In this document: positions 10,684 through 22,821 of the stretch, one piece after another
How positions within the stretch are numbered: the stretch's first letter is position 1
Layout of the letters: every line of letters starts with the position of its first letter
Assembly (NCBI GenBank): GCA_025642065.1
Contig: JAODUP010000571.1
Location: 1-64,000, forward strand
Reading direction: 5' to 3'
DNA length: 64,000 nucleotides
DNA from: Paralvinella palmiformis
Lineage: Eukaryota; Annelida; Polychaeta; Terebellida; Alvinellidae
Program-made: the position numbers and the translations under genes
Notes under the pieces: model-generated
Seen by the model: the letters and a program-made list of their open reading frames with translations, nothing else
What the model was told of the DNA's origin: nothing
Database searches by the model: none

Positions 10684-11263
10684 TCTGTATTTACTGTTTA
10701 GATAATACATTCCAAGATGGCGCAAGCTGCACTTGGCAATGTGATCAACTTTTTGTGAGACCAATTCGGCACATGCTGACATATTAACACAATAGACCGA
10801 TCCCGCTACGACTGCGACACCAAGCGGAAAATGACCAAAACTCGATGTTAGGTTAGAAATCTGGGACTGCTCATGCGGAATCTCGGATTACAAGGCAAAT
10901 GACCATCGCACGTTATTTCAGCAACAAACAAATGGACATTTTTTCCGTTCAATCTCCACTATTACTTAGATCTAACTGTGTTTAATTTGTTTTCTCACAT
11001 AGGTAAGAAAGGTGTTATATTTCCCCCATGTTGACATTAAATATTAAACACGTGCAAAGTTATCGGCAACATTGTTTTCTCCACATGTAAACATTACATA
11101 AATGTGTGAAATACAGCCATAATCTGCAGAAGATAAGTGGATACAAGAAACAAAATGTAAAGAATACCGGGCTTGTGAACGTTTCTGTTCGGTAATGGTC
11201 AAAATCGGCCGCTCTACAAAGTCGGCCGCATCATGACCAATACGGCTTCCCACATCAAATATT
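10684..11263. other. No gene; one YY1-like site
   Basis: CAAGATGGCGC at 10714-10724 is a textbook YY1-type core, but the ATG it contains opens only 13 codons. The remainder shows no recognisable feature. Confidence 0.4.
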
Positions 11264-11310
11264 AGAGACAGCCGAGTTGCGCCGGGCGTGCCTGTGGCTC
11301 GGCTGTCTCT
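11264..11310. repeat. Perfect 13-bp stem, 21-base loop palindrome
   Basis: AGAGACAGCCGAG at 11264-11276 is exactly reverse-complementary to CTCGGCTGTCTCT at 11298-11310, with a GC-rich loop. It could extrude as a cruciform or fold in RNA. Function unknown. Confidence 0.9.
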
Positions 11311-11449
11311 CATGTTGTCTCAATTGGCTTGTGCTTCTTTGTTTCAGCCATGCCATCGGCGATTATATTAATAATTATCACTTGCCATTATATGAAGATA
11401 TTATTTTTGTTATTTTTGGAATATATATAATTTGTCTAAAACTAGGGTA

Positions 11450-11500
11450 CAGGTTGTCTTGGGTAAGGGATATCCAGAGTACGGGTTGTCTTTGGCTATA
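11450..11500 (+). repeat. Phrase-motif module (GGGTAC..GTTGTCTTG)
   Basis: GGGTACAGGTTGTCTTGGG, then GGGATATCC and GTACGGGTTGTC, is a short degenerate internal repeat also seen at 57985-58025. It is related in style to other phrase repeats in the window. Confidence 0.6.
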
Positions 11501-11613
11501 CTGACAAGTATCATAAATAATGTCAAAATGTGTAAACGATCACCCAAATATAATAATCCAGTTCAAAGTGCTGCCATTTTGAAGCTAGACAGTGACCGGA
11601 AGATCCCGAATAC

Positions 11614-11621
11614 TGACGTCA
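11614..11621. promoter_or_regulatory. Full CRE octamer
   Basis: TGACGTCA, the CREB/ATF palindrome, lies just upstream of the LINE relic, 22 bases after an ETS-like CCGGAAG. It may be part of an old LINE promoter. Sequence match only. Confidence 0.35.
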
Positions 11622-11720
11622 CTTCAGCGTTGACCTGAAGCCTGTACAATAGCATGTAAAAAAAGTGTGAGCAAAGAATTATTCGAGAACTAAACGGCAT
11701 TATCTTATTAAAATTAAGTC

Positions 11721-13870
11721 ATGAATGACTATACATTTTTGTGTACAGATTGTTTATCAGAGATAACCAAAAAATATATGCAATTTGAAACTAAATCACA
11801 GATAACAAAAAAGTATACATCCAATGAGAAACTAAACATTACATCTAATCGGGTCCAGGCTTATCCCAAGCCAGAGATACGAAGAGATTTTGGTGGCATC
11901 TGTGGCCTGATAATAGTAAACCAAGAGCAGGAGAAGTAGATAAATGTTATAAAAATGTGAAGAAAATATTCCTTAAATTATAAAGAGTACTGTTCGCTTA
12001 AAAAACAACGAATTGTATGAATCTCTGGACAGCTTACTGAAAAGGGACGTAAATCGTTTGTGGAAAACGTGTAAATTACATACTAGCATTGACCCGAGTG
12101 AATTTTTGCGACACTTCTCCGGAACAATGCAGGATAATTCAAAGAATCTATCGCATAAACAGTCCGCGATATCCGCTTGTGTTGAGAACTCTTACAATAA
12201 TATGACGCAACTATTAAACTTGTCATAACGCCCGACAAAGTCCTTCAATGTATAAAAAGACTGAAAAGAAATAGTTCACCTGGAATAGATGGAATATGTG
12301 GAGAATTTCTGACGCCTTTTCTAGTCATTTATCATATTTCTATTCGTGTATACTCTCTTTTAATTGTGTTCCTGTGGTTTTTAATACCGGTGTTATGGTG
12401 CCACTTTAAAAAAAAAACCTTAACTCTTGTGTTGCTGCGAATTATAGACTTATTATTGTATCTTCTATTTTTTTCTAAGCTCTTTGAGTTAATAATTTCC
12501 TTTAGGGATATTTCAATATGTAATAATCAAGTTGGCTTTAAGTCTGGCTTCGTCGTATACAATGGAACTTCCCTATTGAATGATTGTATGTGTAATAGTA
12601 AATACACTGGTTCCAATATATTTATATGCAGTTTAGATGCCGATAAATGTTTTATGACTCTATATGGCACGACGGTTTATTTTATAAATTATATAATGTT
12701 TTATCTGATGTACATTGCCGATTCTTACGCAAATGGTGTTCTAATCTAGATGGTGTCATCAAATGGTATGGTTATATACACTATAGCACGTATTTTAGAG
12801 TTACTCATGGTACTGGTCAAGGAAGTATACTTTCACCTGTTTTATTTAACTTATTTCTGTCTGGTTTAATGCTTCAATTGTCTCTTTGTGAACACGGGGT
12901 ACGTGTCGGGGACCACTTATATAACTCATTTGCTTATGCTGATGATGTCTCTTTATTTAGTACTACCGTTCCAGGTCTACAAAAATTGATTGAGATATGC
13001 TCAGATTAATTTCGGCTTCAAAAAGACAAAATGTATGATGGTACGTAAAGGATATGGTTGTTTTACGACAATACCCCAATGGTATCTGAAAAACAAACCT
13101 ATACAACACGTAGAAGACATGGATATACTGGGTGTAACATTTAATAATAATGTTAAATACAACGACTATGTTAGTACTCGAATTCAAAAAGCTAAACGAA
13201 GTATGTTTTCAATAAGTAATATTGGTATGTCATATCCAGGTTTAAATACAAAAAGCAAAGTTCACTTATATAAAACCATATGTTTGCCTACTTTATTATA
13301 TGGTGTTGATTGTCTATCCGTGAGTGTCAATAATGTGGCTAAGATTCAGTCTACACAAGACAACATCGTGAAATACGTTTGTGGTCTCAGCAAAAGGTCT
13401 CATCATAGCAATTTTCTTCAAGCTCTTGGCATAACTGGTGCGAATACTCTTTTAAATGAATATAACAAGTCTTTATTTACCAGAATAATTCAAAATGATT
13501 CACCAAGCAGGAACCTTTGTGTATATTTTATTGATTTATTTGTCACTCAAAATATCTTAATACCTGGCACATTAGTAAATCTAATTGTTGATATGGGTAT
13601 TTCTCCCGCTAGTCTTATTTTCCCAGGTTGTACGAATTTTAGTCAATCTACATACGCTGCTGATGGTCTCGTCGACTAACTACGATATATGTTATACAAC
13701 TATAATTATATAAAGCCATGGTCTAACGAGTATCTTTTAGTTAAACTTTTAACAACGTCTTCTTAAATATTATTGCTGTATTAAGTTTGTATTGTTATTG
13801 TTTATAGTATGCTGTATGTATTGTTGTCCTGTATTTTCTCCATTATATGGAGGTTGAATAAAATAATAAT
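11721..13870 (+). mobile_element. CR1/L2-like LINE, ORF2 relic with 3' tail
   Basis: Decayed frames on the plus strand give, in order: NYKEYCSLKNNELYESLDSL and SLLKRDVNRLWKTCKLH (endonuclease-RT linker), DKVLQCIKRLKRNSSPGIDG, FSKLFELII, NQVGFKSGF, FICSLDADKCF, then THGTGQGSILSPVLFNLFL and FAYADDVSLF (12929-12958, with the AYADD catalytic pair). The thumb follows (FKKTKCMMVRKG, DMDILGVTF, LYKTICLPTLLYG) up to a stop at 13677. The tail has GGAGGTTGAATAAA and (AAT)n. At least four frame breaks are needed. The palm and thumb from 12.65 to 13.68 kb are the best-preserved LINE ORF here. Confidence 0.87.
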
Positions 13871-13941
13871 AATAACAACAAGCACATTACAACAAAACTT
13901 TAACATTTATTGATTAGGTTCTTTAGATATAATTCACGGGG

Positions 13942-13963
13942 AAACTTGTTTGCAAACAAGTTT
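13942..13963. repeat. 22-bp perfect palindrome
   Basis: AAACTTGTTTGC and its mirror complement form a spacer-free palindrome just downstream of the LINE tail. No function assigned. Confidence 0.85.
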
Positions 13964-14555
13964 ACTGTTTGGTTAATGTCCACCCTGACATCAAAGTGTA
14001 TATGCATCAAAGCTAATGATGATAATATGTCTTGGCCCATGCTTGCCCTGATGTCTCAGGGCACTATAACTCATATTCACTTGATATGACAGGAAGTGTA
14101 TATGCCAGTTGCAAAACAATTGGAGAATGTATCTTATGAGCACTCTTTGATTGCCTTTGCAGAATAGTCAGGGCAGTTACCTGGCGATTTTACTTTGTAC
14201 CCTTTTCTGCCATATGTGCATTTACTCTGGCCCCAAGCAATGTGTTGGCAGTTCCTGGTCATAACGTTGACAAAGGTCGTGAATATCTGGAGCTGTCTGA
14301 CAGGTGACACTGACAGCACGAACCAAGCCTAGGAGTTTTGAGCTCTGACGACTTAGACCTCAAAATACAATGCATACACAAATTAAACATTTGAGACCGA
14401 TGGGAAGACAGCTCACGCTACATCAGTCCCCCATATTCACATGTAATTATATGCTTGATATATGATGTATTTGCCATCGAAGATCATCCTTTCTTTATTA
14501 TGGTGGCTAAATGACGTATGCTGACGATAGCTGGGCTAATTATCGGTGATTGGTT
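13964..14555. other. No gene seen
   Basis: Mixed-composition spacer between the LINE tail and a family B SINE. No domain or repeat identified. Confidence 0.4.
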
Positions 14556-14907
14556 GCTTTGTTTTTCGGGAAGAATCCTCAGGTTGTCGCTTATTCAGCA
14601 CAGCCTCTATGTTGGAGTGGTTGAGAAAACTCCTCCCCCACCACTCATAGGGGATTAGTACGGAAAGATGTAGCCGAAATACCTTAAGGGTGGTCACTGC
14701 CAGAGAGTTTTACGTCCCCAGGGGATGTTTAACGTCCCCCTTTATCATTCAGTGGAGAGGGCAGCGCCATTTAACGTGGTCATCCACCCACGATGTTGTG
14801 AGCCGAGAAATTAATCATTGAAAACGTTTCTACCTCTTGCTGGGATCGAACCTGTGACCCTCGGCACCAAGTTTCGGGTGCTTAACCGCTAGGCCACTGG
14901 AGCTCAC
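14556..14907 (-). mobile_element. SINE family B, near full length
   Basis: On the minus strand: GTGAGCTCCAGTGGCCTAG head with A box, B box GGTTCGATCCC, GAGGTAGAAACG, TTTCTCGGCTCAC, CTGCCCTCTCCACTGAATG, GGGGGACGTTAAAC, TACTGGCAGTGACCACCC-like text and the 3' end near CGAAAAACAAAGC. It matches the copy at 50535-50890 throughout. It lies 24 bases from the family A SINE that follows. Confidence 0.88.
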
Positions 14908-14930
14908 TAATTATTAGTAATTGTAATTGA

Positions 14931-15121
14931 GGGCGCCTCCGTGGTCTAGCGGTAGCGTGTTGGACTACAGATCACTACCACCCGGGTTCGAATCTCGGAG
15001 TGGGCATACCTGAAGGTTGTTTCATTTTTGACTTCGCCTCATTACCTTTGGAGGTCGCTCGGCCCATTTAGCCTACCATGTGCACAAAAGTGGCTGTAAA
15101 ACATCAATCATCATCATCATC
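14931..15121 (+). mobile_element. SINE family A, full length
   Basis: Complete from GGGCGCCTCCGTGGTCTAGC through B box GGGTTCGAATC, GAAGGTTGTTTC, GGAGGTCGCTCGGCCC and GTAAAACATCAATC to the (ATC)n tail. A short GTAATTG flanks both sides (14923 and 15123), a weak target duplication. Confidence 0.92.
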
Positions 15122-15231
15122 AGTAATTGGTGTATGTCATTAGGGTGATGTTGTAAGTTAATAGGTTAACCACGTGACCAATTGAGTTGGTGTTATATAT
15201 TTAATTCCTTGGAATACACTATATTAATAGC

Positions 15232-15290
15232 TACCAGGTGGCTGTGCCCAATAGGTCTCTACCCCAAACTTCAACAAGTTACAAGTTATA
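15232..15290 (+). mobile_element. Family C tail fragment
   Basis: ACCAGGTGGCTGTGCCCAATA and ACCCCAAACTTCAACAAG match 10604-10670 with an internal deletion. No tRNA-like head. Confidence 0.7.
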
Positions 15291-16433
15291 GTAATAGCAT
15301 TGTCGCATATAGACCTGGGTCAAGGTTACGGTCACCACGTGATGTCTGGATCATTGTATTGAATACTAGTGTACAGACTGAGTAAAGTTAGTCGTAGAGC
15401 TGGCAGCATTGAGTTCACATGGCTGTGTGTCCGTGACCGTAAGTAAGTCGCAGGGAACACAACAATTGGTAGGTAAATTAACAGACTTAATCGTCATTTA
15501 AACACCAAAAGTGTAAAATATGCTCAACTGCATAAAATATCTCTCCCACCCCCAGACAGGTAAATAATATATGAGCCAGCGTTCATTGCGGGATTCCCCA
15601 TTATATATATATATATATGTAATTAATCATGCCGACATAAATGGTTTATACTTCCAAGATTATTTAGCAGTTTATCACTAAAATTACCACATTATATATA
15701 TATATATAAATTATAATGTCTTTTATTATCGAGGACGAATACAACCAGGGGTGAATAGTCCATGATCCGCTTGCCTATTGTGTTATTATTATACATGTCA
15801 CACTTTTATACCAATTTCTATTAAAATGACACGGCTAGACTAACAAAGAGTTTTCCAGGTTAGAAATAGTACATCGAAGTCGAATGTCTTCATTTGCGTC
15901 TGTCCACAATCCAACTTGGCGTAGCCTAGCGAATGACCGAGGAACTAACGAAAACGTGATTACGGTGACATTTGCTGTAGCCACCTAGCGGATTTCAAGC
16001 CCACGTAGAGTCTACAGTCGACGCACTTCAGATCAGGCTTCAGCAAACGAAGGTAATATTTAATGAATTATCGATGTTTTCTAACATAAATATGTTCGAT
16101 ATAATCATTTGATATTATTTAGCGTATGTGGAATATAAAATTAATATATCTACACTAAATCTGAGTCAGTTATAGCTGTAGAAGTAAGGTAGAATGTTTG
16201 ATATCACCTGATTGTCAATGTCCTTTGTCAATATCATACGACATCATGACATGCTTCTGATCACGTACATAACTTAATGTTAGAAAAAACATCTGTCAGA
16301 TATTAAATTATTTGGAGTTGTTTATTTTAATTGTTTAAGTTTTGGTTACTTTTAATGAATTACACAGTAATGACCAAACCAGGCTTTAGCATATGCTTTT
16401 GTAGGTATGTGGATAAAAAATTCAGACCCTACC
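15291..16433. other. No gene; phrase module near 15728
   Basis: Contains AT runs near 15603 and 15694 and a phrase-like GAGGACGAATACAACC / GGGGTGAATAGTCC pair (15731-15762), related to the motifs at 22255-22935. No coding signal. Confidence 0.4.
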
Positions 16434-16640
16434 AATTTCAAAATAAATAAGATTCATGGAAAGAGCTCTAAAATACCTATAATATGACACAAATATCATG
16501 TGAATATGTTCTGTATTAATGAAGTTGTGGCATTTTCTATGTCTCTAAATGACGACAGTTTTGGTTCTATTATTCCCATATGTTAGCATTACAAGTTTGT
16601 GACCCAAATTTGATTGTTTTTCACTAAAAAGCTTAAAAAT
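16434..16640 (+). repeat. Dispersed direct repeat, copy 1
   Basis: It shares GGAAAGAGCTCTAAAATACC, TTAATGAAGTTGTGGCAT, GGTTCTATTATTCCCAT and TTTTTCACTAAAA with 19176-19371, same orientation, with small indels. A third weak echo lies at about 16745-16812. Probably part of an unidentified element. Confidence 0.85.
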
Positions 16641-16874
16641 GTTTGAATAATCAAGATTTTTTGACGAAATGTGGAAAATGTATGGAAGGCATGTAGTTCT
16701 TTCATATTCTGTAAATGGAGTAGAAGACAGAATTAGTACATAGGTGGATTTTAATTAGCAAAATAAACATTTTGTGACGAAAATTTGATAGCTTTTTACT
16801 ATAATTAGTATAAATAGTAAAATGTCAGTACCTTTCTTAATTAAATTAAATCTGGAATGAGGATGGATGGTAAC

Positions 16875-17200
16875 CAGGGTTGGCATTGATTTAATCAAAT
16901 TGATTTGATTAAATCATTGATTTAATCAACATGAAAAATCAATATATTTATTTTTTTCAGATCATCTTAAATTTATACTCACTTTATTTGTGCAAATTTA
17001 TAATAATAATCATTTAGTTAATTAAATGCTTGCTGTGCTCAGTTGCATCAAGCTCCGATGTGGAATGAGCCTTTTCAACATTTCGTCTTGTACACAGTAA
17101 ACTGCATAACATTAACAGGCTTGGAGTAGCAAAAGCAGCCAAACTTGTGTTCATGTACAGAGTTCTAAATGTAAACATTGCTTCGGATTCTTGACAACTA
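16875..17200 (+). mobile_element. hAT element remnant: end and transposase C-terminus
   Basis: CAGGGTTGGCA at 16875 has the form of a hAT terminal repeat and is followed by palindromic GATTTAATCA words. From about 17041 one frame reads VASSSDVE, a stop, then AFSTFRLVHSKLHNI, GVAKAAKLVFMY. This is the C-terminal dimerisation segment of hAT transposases (SSAAVERSFS.....RNRLGVEKA.KLVF). The rest of the transposase is gone and the opposite terminal repeat was not found. Confidence 0.7.
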
Positions 17201-19175
17201 ATATGAAGATGACATTAATCAGGCTACCAATAATGAATAATCACATACACCACAAACTGATTGGTTGCTTTGTTGCATGCTACTGCCAGTTGATTTAACT
17301 GTAAGTATTTAAATAAAGTTTAAATTGGTACATCCCAGCTTTGCTTTAATTCTTTTGAAATGCTAAGAACGAAATGTTCAGCCTCTTGGTTATATTATGA
17401 TAGCCCTCATATTTATTTATTTTCATAATTACTTAGTATTTCTTATGAGATTGTTGAAAACATCAGTTTGGTAGAAAAAATTGATTTATTCAAAACAAAT
17501 CAGGATGACAACTAGTTTGTTCTTTTCCAATTCCATTGTATCCACAGACTTGAAATGAAAATAAGAGATAAAGCTGTATGCTTTATTTATGGTCGCAACA
17601 TGGCCATGGGAATGAGTTTGAGGAGGGATGAAATTTTGGAGAAAAAAGAGACATTAGTTTAATTCTGATTGCATCTAGAATCAACATTTCAGGGTTTGCA
17701 CTAAAGAAATCTGTCCACAATCTATAAGATTTTAACAAGATATTGTATTAAGTTAGATAGTAACATACTATAAGTTAGATATTTAATAGTTGTTTTATTT
17801 TAGTGAATGGCCTCCTTTTTTTCCCCTTAAGCCATTCCATCCTCATTTACATGTACTTCATTAACCTTATGATACACAGTACATTATATTACCTTTTATC
17901 ATACAACCAGACAATTTTTCAAAGAACACCACCAAGTGAATTACAACACATTATACAATAATAATTACCTTATTAGCCTATGTGGCTACTTAATATTTAC
18001 ACTACTTATTGAAAGCCTACTCGTATGATGCTACATGCAAGTACGCAATGGACTAAGGTAAAACTAATTGTAAAAACATAAAATTGTGTTATATTTGCAT
18101 TTGCTGGTGTAGTTTAATATTAATGACCGGTGGAGACCTATCTTGTTGCACCATAGTCTTAGATGGAGAGCTGTATATAGATATGAATGGGAAAATAGAT
18201 AATACACCTTAATAAACAAGTGTTTTATTGCAGAAAAAGCTCAATTTGAAAGTATAAATGTCACTTGATTACAATTACACACTCAACTGTGAGGAAATAA
18301 GAAAATATAAATTCCATTTTTCAAAAAAGGATATTTGTCCAAAAAAGGAGGTAATAAAAGAAAGAGATCTAGCAGAATCATAAAATAAAGGAGATTCTTT
18401 GAAATAAATGAGACGTGGACACACTGAATTCATATAAAATAAATGTATTCAAAGTTCTATCAACCTTCTTAGCAATACCTACAGTATGAGTATTTACAGG
18501 TATTTCATTTTTTGGAAGCATCCTCTTGGATGGATATATTAAATAAAATGTCTCAACAAAATAGAAAGAACATCTTTCAAAATTGGTAATCGGTCAGTCA
18601 CTAACACAAGATTTAATAAAATCCACTTTTCCAATATCTAAGATATATCTAGGACGTTCTGATATGTTTTAAGTATAATCTAGGAAGTCTTACTAAGTAA
18701 AATGAGTCAGTGCACATGGGTCAATTTCAGATCCGCCATGACAGTTATTCAACGTTATGACCGAAGCATGGCTAAGGCGATCTCGGACAGTTTTTAAAAA
18801 GTTCTGAAAATACGATTGTTATAAAACCTTCAGTAACTTGAGATAGTAAATAGATTTAAACCCTTGTTAACTTTCAATCTTACCTATAAGCCGTATCAAG
18901 TCAAACTAGCGTGTTGAAGTTGGAGCAAATATTTAAAGCGTGCAGACATCAAACGAGTTGTCGTAAAAAAAGAAAATACGCATCTAAAGTCTAGCTTTCC
19001 TACTACGTTATTCACAGTGATTTATAGAATTCCACAACGACAACCAATAAGAAGCGAATATATCCACATACCTAGCTTTTGTTTAGCAATTTTCTTTGCC
19101 TAGATCAATAAACAAGTACAACTCAACTGCCATATTGATATGGTCTATCTTTTACCATACTCTTAAAACACCACT
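17201..19175. other. No gene seen
   Basis: AT-rich, with stops in every frame and no repeat of note that I could recognise. Confidence 0.4.
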
Positions 19176-19371
19176 AATTTCAAAATAAATAAAATACCTA
19201 GAAAGAGCTCTAAAATACCTACCTATAATATGACATGAATATGTTGAGCATTAATGAAGTTGTGGCATATTCTGTCTCTAAATGACAACGGTTTTGGTTC
19301 TATTATTCCCATCTGTTAGCATTACAATTGTGTGACGCGAATTTTATAGTTTTTCACTAAAAGGCTTAAAA
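19176..19371 (+). repeat. Dispersed direct repeat, copy 2
   Basis: Second copy of 16434-16640, about 2.7 kb downstream in the same orientation. The pair brackets the hAT remnant at 16875-17200. Confidence 0.85.
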
Positions 19372-19758
19372 CCGTTTTAATAAAACCAGTCTTAAAAAAT
19401 AGTTTTGGGGGTTACATGGCCCAAAAAAAATCCATATTCAACTACTCGCACCCCAGTAATGATTCAGTCTAGATAGATATGGTACAACTTAAAAGCCTGT
19501 TTCAGATATAGAGTCACTCAATTCAACTAGGATTTTCAACTTTTTTCTGAGTCTACTAACAATTCACAATCATCACATATAGCACAACTCACCCTTGTTT
19601 TGGACCTTCAAATTTGGCGCCAAAAAGGAAAATATACAGCTAAACTGCACACGAGTTCTGATGACATATTTACTTCATCAATCAGATGATTACACATAAA
19701 TGTAAAACGACTATTTATTTGTTAAAACCACCAACAATCTATTGAATATAAAAAATAA

Positions 19759-20400
19759 CTAATTTGTTAACTTTTCTAAATCATTATTTATGAATAAATA
19801 AATAAAGTTCTGTGACCAGATATCATCCTGGATCCCCCCACCACCAGGCTCATCTCCTAATGATAGTTGGTTTTCATTCATCCATCTTGTGAAGTGAATC
19901 GTGTGAAGTGAATACTGCGGACCACCAAAATACGTTGCATGTGATAAAATTTGTTTCAACAATCTATCAGTACTGCTTTCTATCGTTAAAGTACGAATGT
20001 TTGAAAGATTTTTAACAGGGACGGCCAAAGTAAAGAATTTCGTTTCCATCTTCCCACCACACATGACAAATATTGGACCTAACAGCTTTCCTTTCCAGCA
20101 ATTCTCTGATTTCTTTGTGCTTAGTATCAGAAACATCAGGATGTTCTTCAATAATTTTAGTTAAGTCAATAGTTTTTTCTTATGGTTGTGTCTCTTGTCT
20201 GCCCTTTTTCAGCTAGCCTTCTCGATGCCTCTACTTCTAACTAGTTCTGCTTCATTCTTCTCTTAGATCTTTGTTTCCCTCCTATTTTATGATAATCTTA
20301 TCTCTTTTATCCTTTTCTAACCCATCTAGATAGTCTACAGTTATATTTTTTGGGCCCTCATCTTGCATGAGAGGAAACAAGCTGTTTTATGACATGGATC
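19759..20400 (-). pseudogene. Decayed ORF, unidentified (probably mobile element)
   Basis: On the minus strand, coding-like text appears in changing frames: ITVDYLDGLEKDKRDKIIIK (about 20345-20285), then IDLTKIIEEHPDVSDTKHKE and IRELLERKAVRSNICHVWWEDGNEILYFGR (about 20175-20030). An open frame continues to 19759 (TLTIESSTDRLLKQILSHAT). Lys/Glu-rich helices followed by a W/G-containing strand segment look protein-like, and the frame breaks indicate decay. I cannot name the family. Confidence 0.4.
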
Positions 20401-21791
20401 CCTTCAATATAGTCAATTTGGTCCACTGAAGCAGTGTAAAATTTCTTCATCCATGGGCCTGTTAGCAAATTGCATAACAAGCCCAAAACCTGCATTTATA
20501 TATGGCCCAGTACTGAAACAAAGTCAACCAACAAACTAGTCCGCAACCCACCATATGTTGGTCCTTGTTCAAGATATTTTGTGAACAATGCATGGTGCTC
20601 GATAAACACACCACAAATTTGACCAATACATTATTATCTTGGACACATTTTATGCTTTACCAATATTTACAAATGAGGTATTATTATAATCCGTGGCATC
20701 TACTGGTTCATTTGATATACAGAAAATGTATGATAAGTAAGGAATTGTAATATTTATTATTTTGGTATATCCCAATATATTTCAGATTACTCTGGGATAT
20801 GATAATTATTTACTTTATTTTTTGCTTAGAGAGAACAAATGACAATACATTGGTCTATATGACATACTCCAACAACCTTTGATGTGTCTGTTATCGTCTA
20901 ACATCAACTATCTGTGTGGAGTTCATCCCGGGAATATAATGTGGACATTCTAAATATCTGTGCTGATTACTCAATAAAACTAAATGGGATTCACAAAATA
21001 TCTGGAAAATATTAACTGTGTAGTTATTGTTATTTTATTATATCAGAAATCAGATGAACCGGTGTCAATTACTAGTCTGTTTGACGGTCAAATAATTATT
21101 ACATTATCAATATTTTAATTTGTTCTGGGTTTACATCAAATTGAAGAAAAAACAATATCTTCTATTTATTTCACAACAATGTTTTGAACATAATGAATCC
21201 TGATTATATATAACAATATGCTGTGATCCTTCATATATATTATTTAACATATTTAATACCACTTTAATACTAAGAATATTATTGATCTATAACACAATCA
21301 CATACACTCATAAAGCATACATGTGCTACATACTTTAGATAATCAAAACCTATGTTATTTAAAACATTTTTTATTAAGTCATATATGAATAAGTCATATT
21401 TGAGCGTTTCATATTGTATTATTTAGTAACCGTGCAATGATCGCTATCTCAACTGAACACATACACACACACATATATATATGTGTCCGTATTAGACATA
21501 ATCTGAACAAATTTATATACATTCAATAATAATTAAAAAAATTATGGCAAATGGTCATCACATAAACATCAACAAATGTCATTCCAGATTTATCCAAATC
21601 ACACTGTCTTTCCCCATTGGTCATTTCTGTAAATTCTTCCTCCGCTGGAGAGCTGGAAAATGTATCTAGTTCCATCACTTCACATATACTATGTAGTACT
21701 TGATTTGATAAGACCCACCGTTGTACTGTGGTGTTCCAGAGAGTTGCATTCTTCCAGATACATGCCATATCGTTCGCTCATAGAATCTGAT
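20401..21791. other. No gene seen
   Basis: AT-rich spacer with a CA/AT run near 21462-21484. The open frame at 21523-21768 (minus) has no recognisable features. Confidence 0.4.
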
Positions 21792-21808
21792 TCTTCAGAA
21801 CAGCCTTA

Positions 21809-21992
21809 GGGGCGCCTCCGTGGTCTAGCGGTAGTGTGTTGGACCACAAATCACTACCACCCGTGTTCGAATCCCGACGTGGGCATATCTGAAGGTTGTT
21901 TCGTCTTTCACTTCGTCTTATTACCTTTGGAAGTCGCTCGGCCCATTTAGCCTACCTTGTGCAGAAAAGCGGCTGTAAAACATTAATCATTA
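21809..21992 (+). mobile_element. SINE family A, full length, 17-bp target duplication
   Basis: Complete element: GGGGCGCCTCCGTGGTCTAG (A box within), TGTTGGACCACAAATC, B box GTTCGAATCCC, GAAGGTTGTTTCGTC, GGAAGTCGCTCGGCCC, then GTAAAACATTAATCAT. TCTTCAGAACAGCCTTA occurs at 21792-21808 and exactly again at 21993-22009, a clean L1-style target-site duplication. This is the best reference copy for the family: a tRNA-derived Pol III head of ~75 bases, a ~100-base body and a short triplet tail. Confidence 0.96.
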
Positions 21993-22254
21993 TCTTCAGA
22001 ACAGCCTTACACAGTGACATACTACAATAATTGATACCTTTCATTTTCTCCAGTCATTTCCCTTAAGTACATAATGCTGTTGAAAATAGGCATATCGCAC
22101 ATCATCAACTTTGTTCATATGAGCTTTCCCATACATCCCGCAAACAAACATTTCCACCCAGCAAAGACTTTATTTGAGAGCTCAGTGATGGGGCCCAAAA
22201 TACTGAATACTACCAAAGTTCAGGTAGACTATATACCGTACACTAAAGGGGAAC

Positions 22255-22789
22255 TGGACTATTCGCCCTCGATTTTATTAGCTTTGTTGTTAATTTCGTC
22301 CCGTTTTATATTCGCCTTCGAGAACCATCGCCCTCGATTTTATTCGCTCATCAGTTAGTTAAAATACAATTTATTGCTAAATAGATCAATTACAATGTGT
22401 TACCAAATAGTTAACATACAATTACCAAATATATAATATATATATATCGGTATACAGTAGTTTAAATCTGCGTGCATGGTTTATAGACTAGATCCTGCTG
22501 ACTTCACGGAGTAGCTCTTTTCCATCCAATTTGTTCACAACATAATCATTCCAGAATTCAAAGATCTTTTTCTATTATTTTAAACCTAACAACCGCTTCA
22601 ATTTTTTGTCGGCAACCAACTGTGTTTGCATGTCCAGTAAATTACAGTGGAACAGATTAACTAGCTGATACAATGGCAGGTTGTGTCTGTGGATGTTTTA
22701 GTTCAGTCGTCAGTGCCAGCTCTCACAGTAATTATTTGTAAATGTTGTTGTAATACAACATTAACAATATGAACTGACCAGGCCACATA

Positions 22790-22821
<32 letters not shown>

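Noticed and set aside
10714..10760. Start of a gene at CAAGATGGCGC
   Set aside because: The frame closes after 13 codons and no donor site follows.
14931..15010. tRNA gene
   Set aside because: A and B boxes are present, but the sequence is the head of a multi-copy SINE with a fixed ~100-base body and a triplet tail, and the cloverleaf does not pair.
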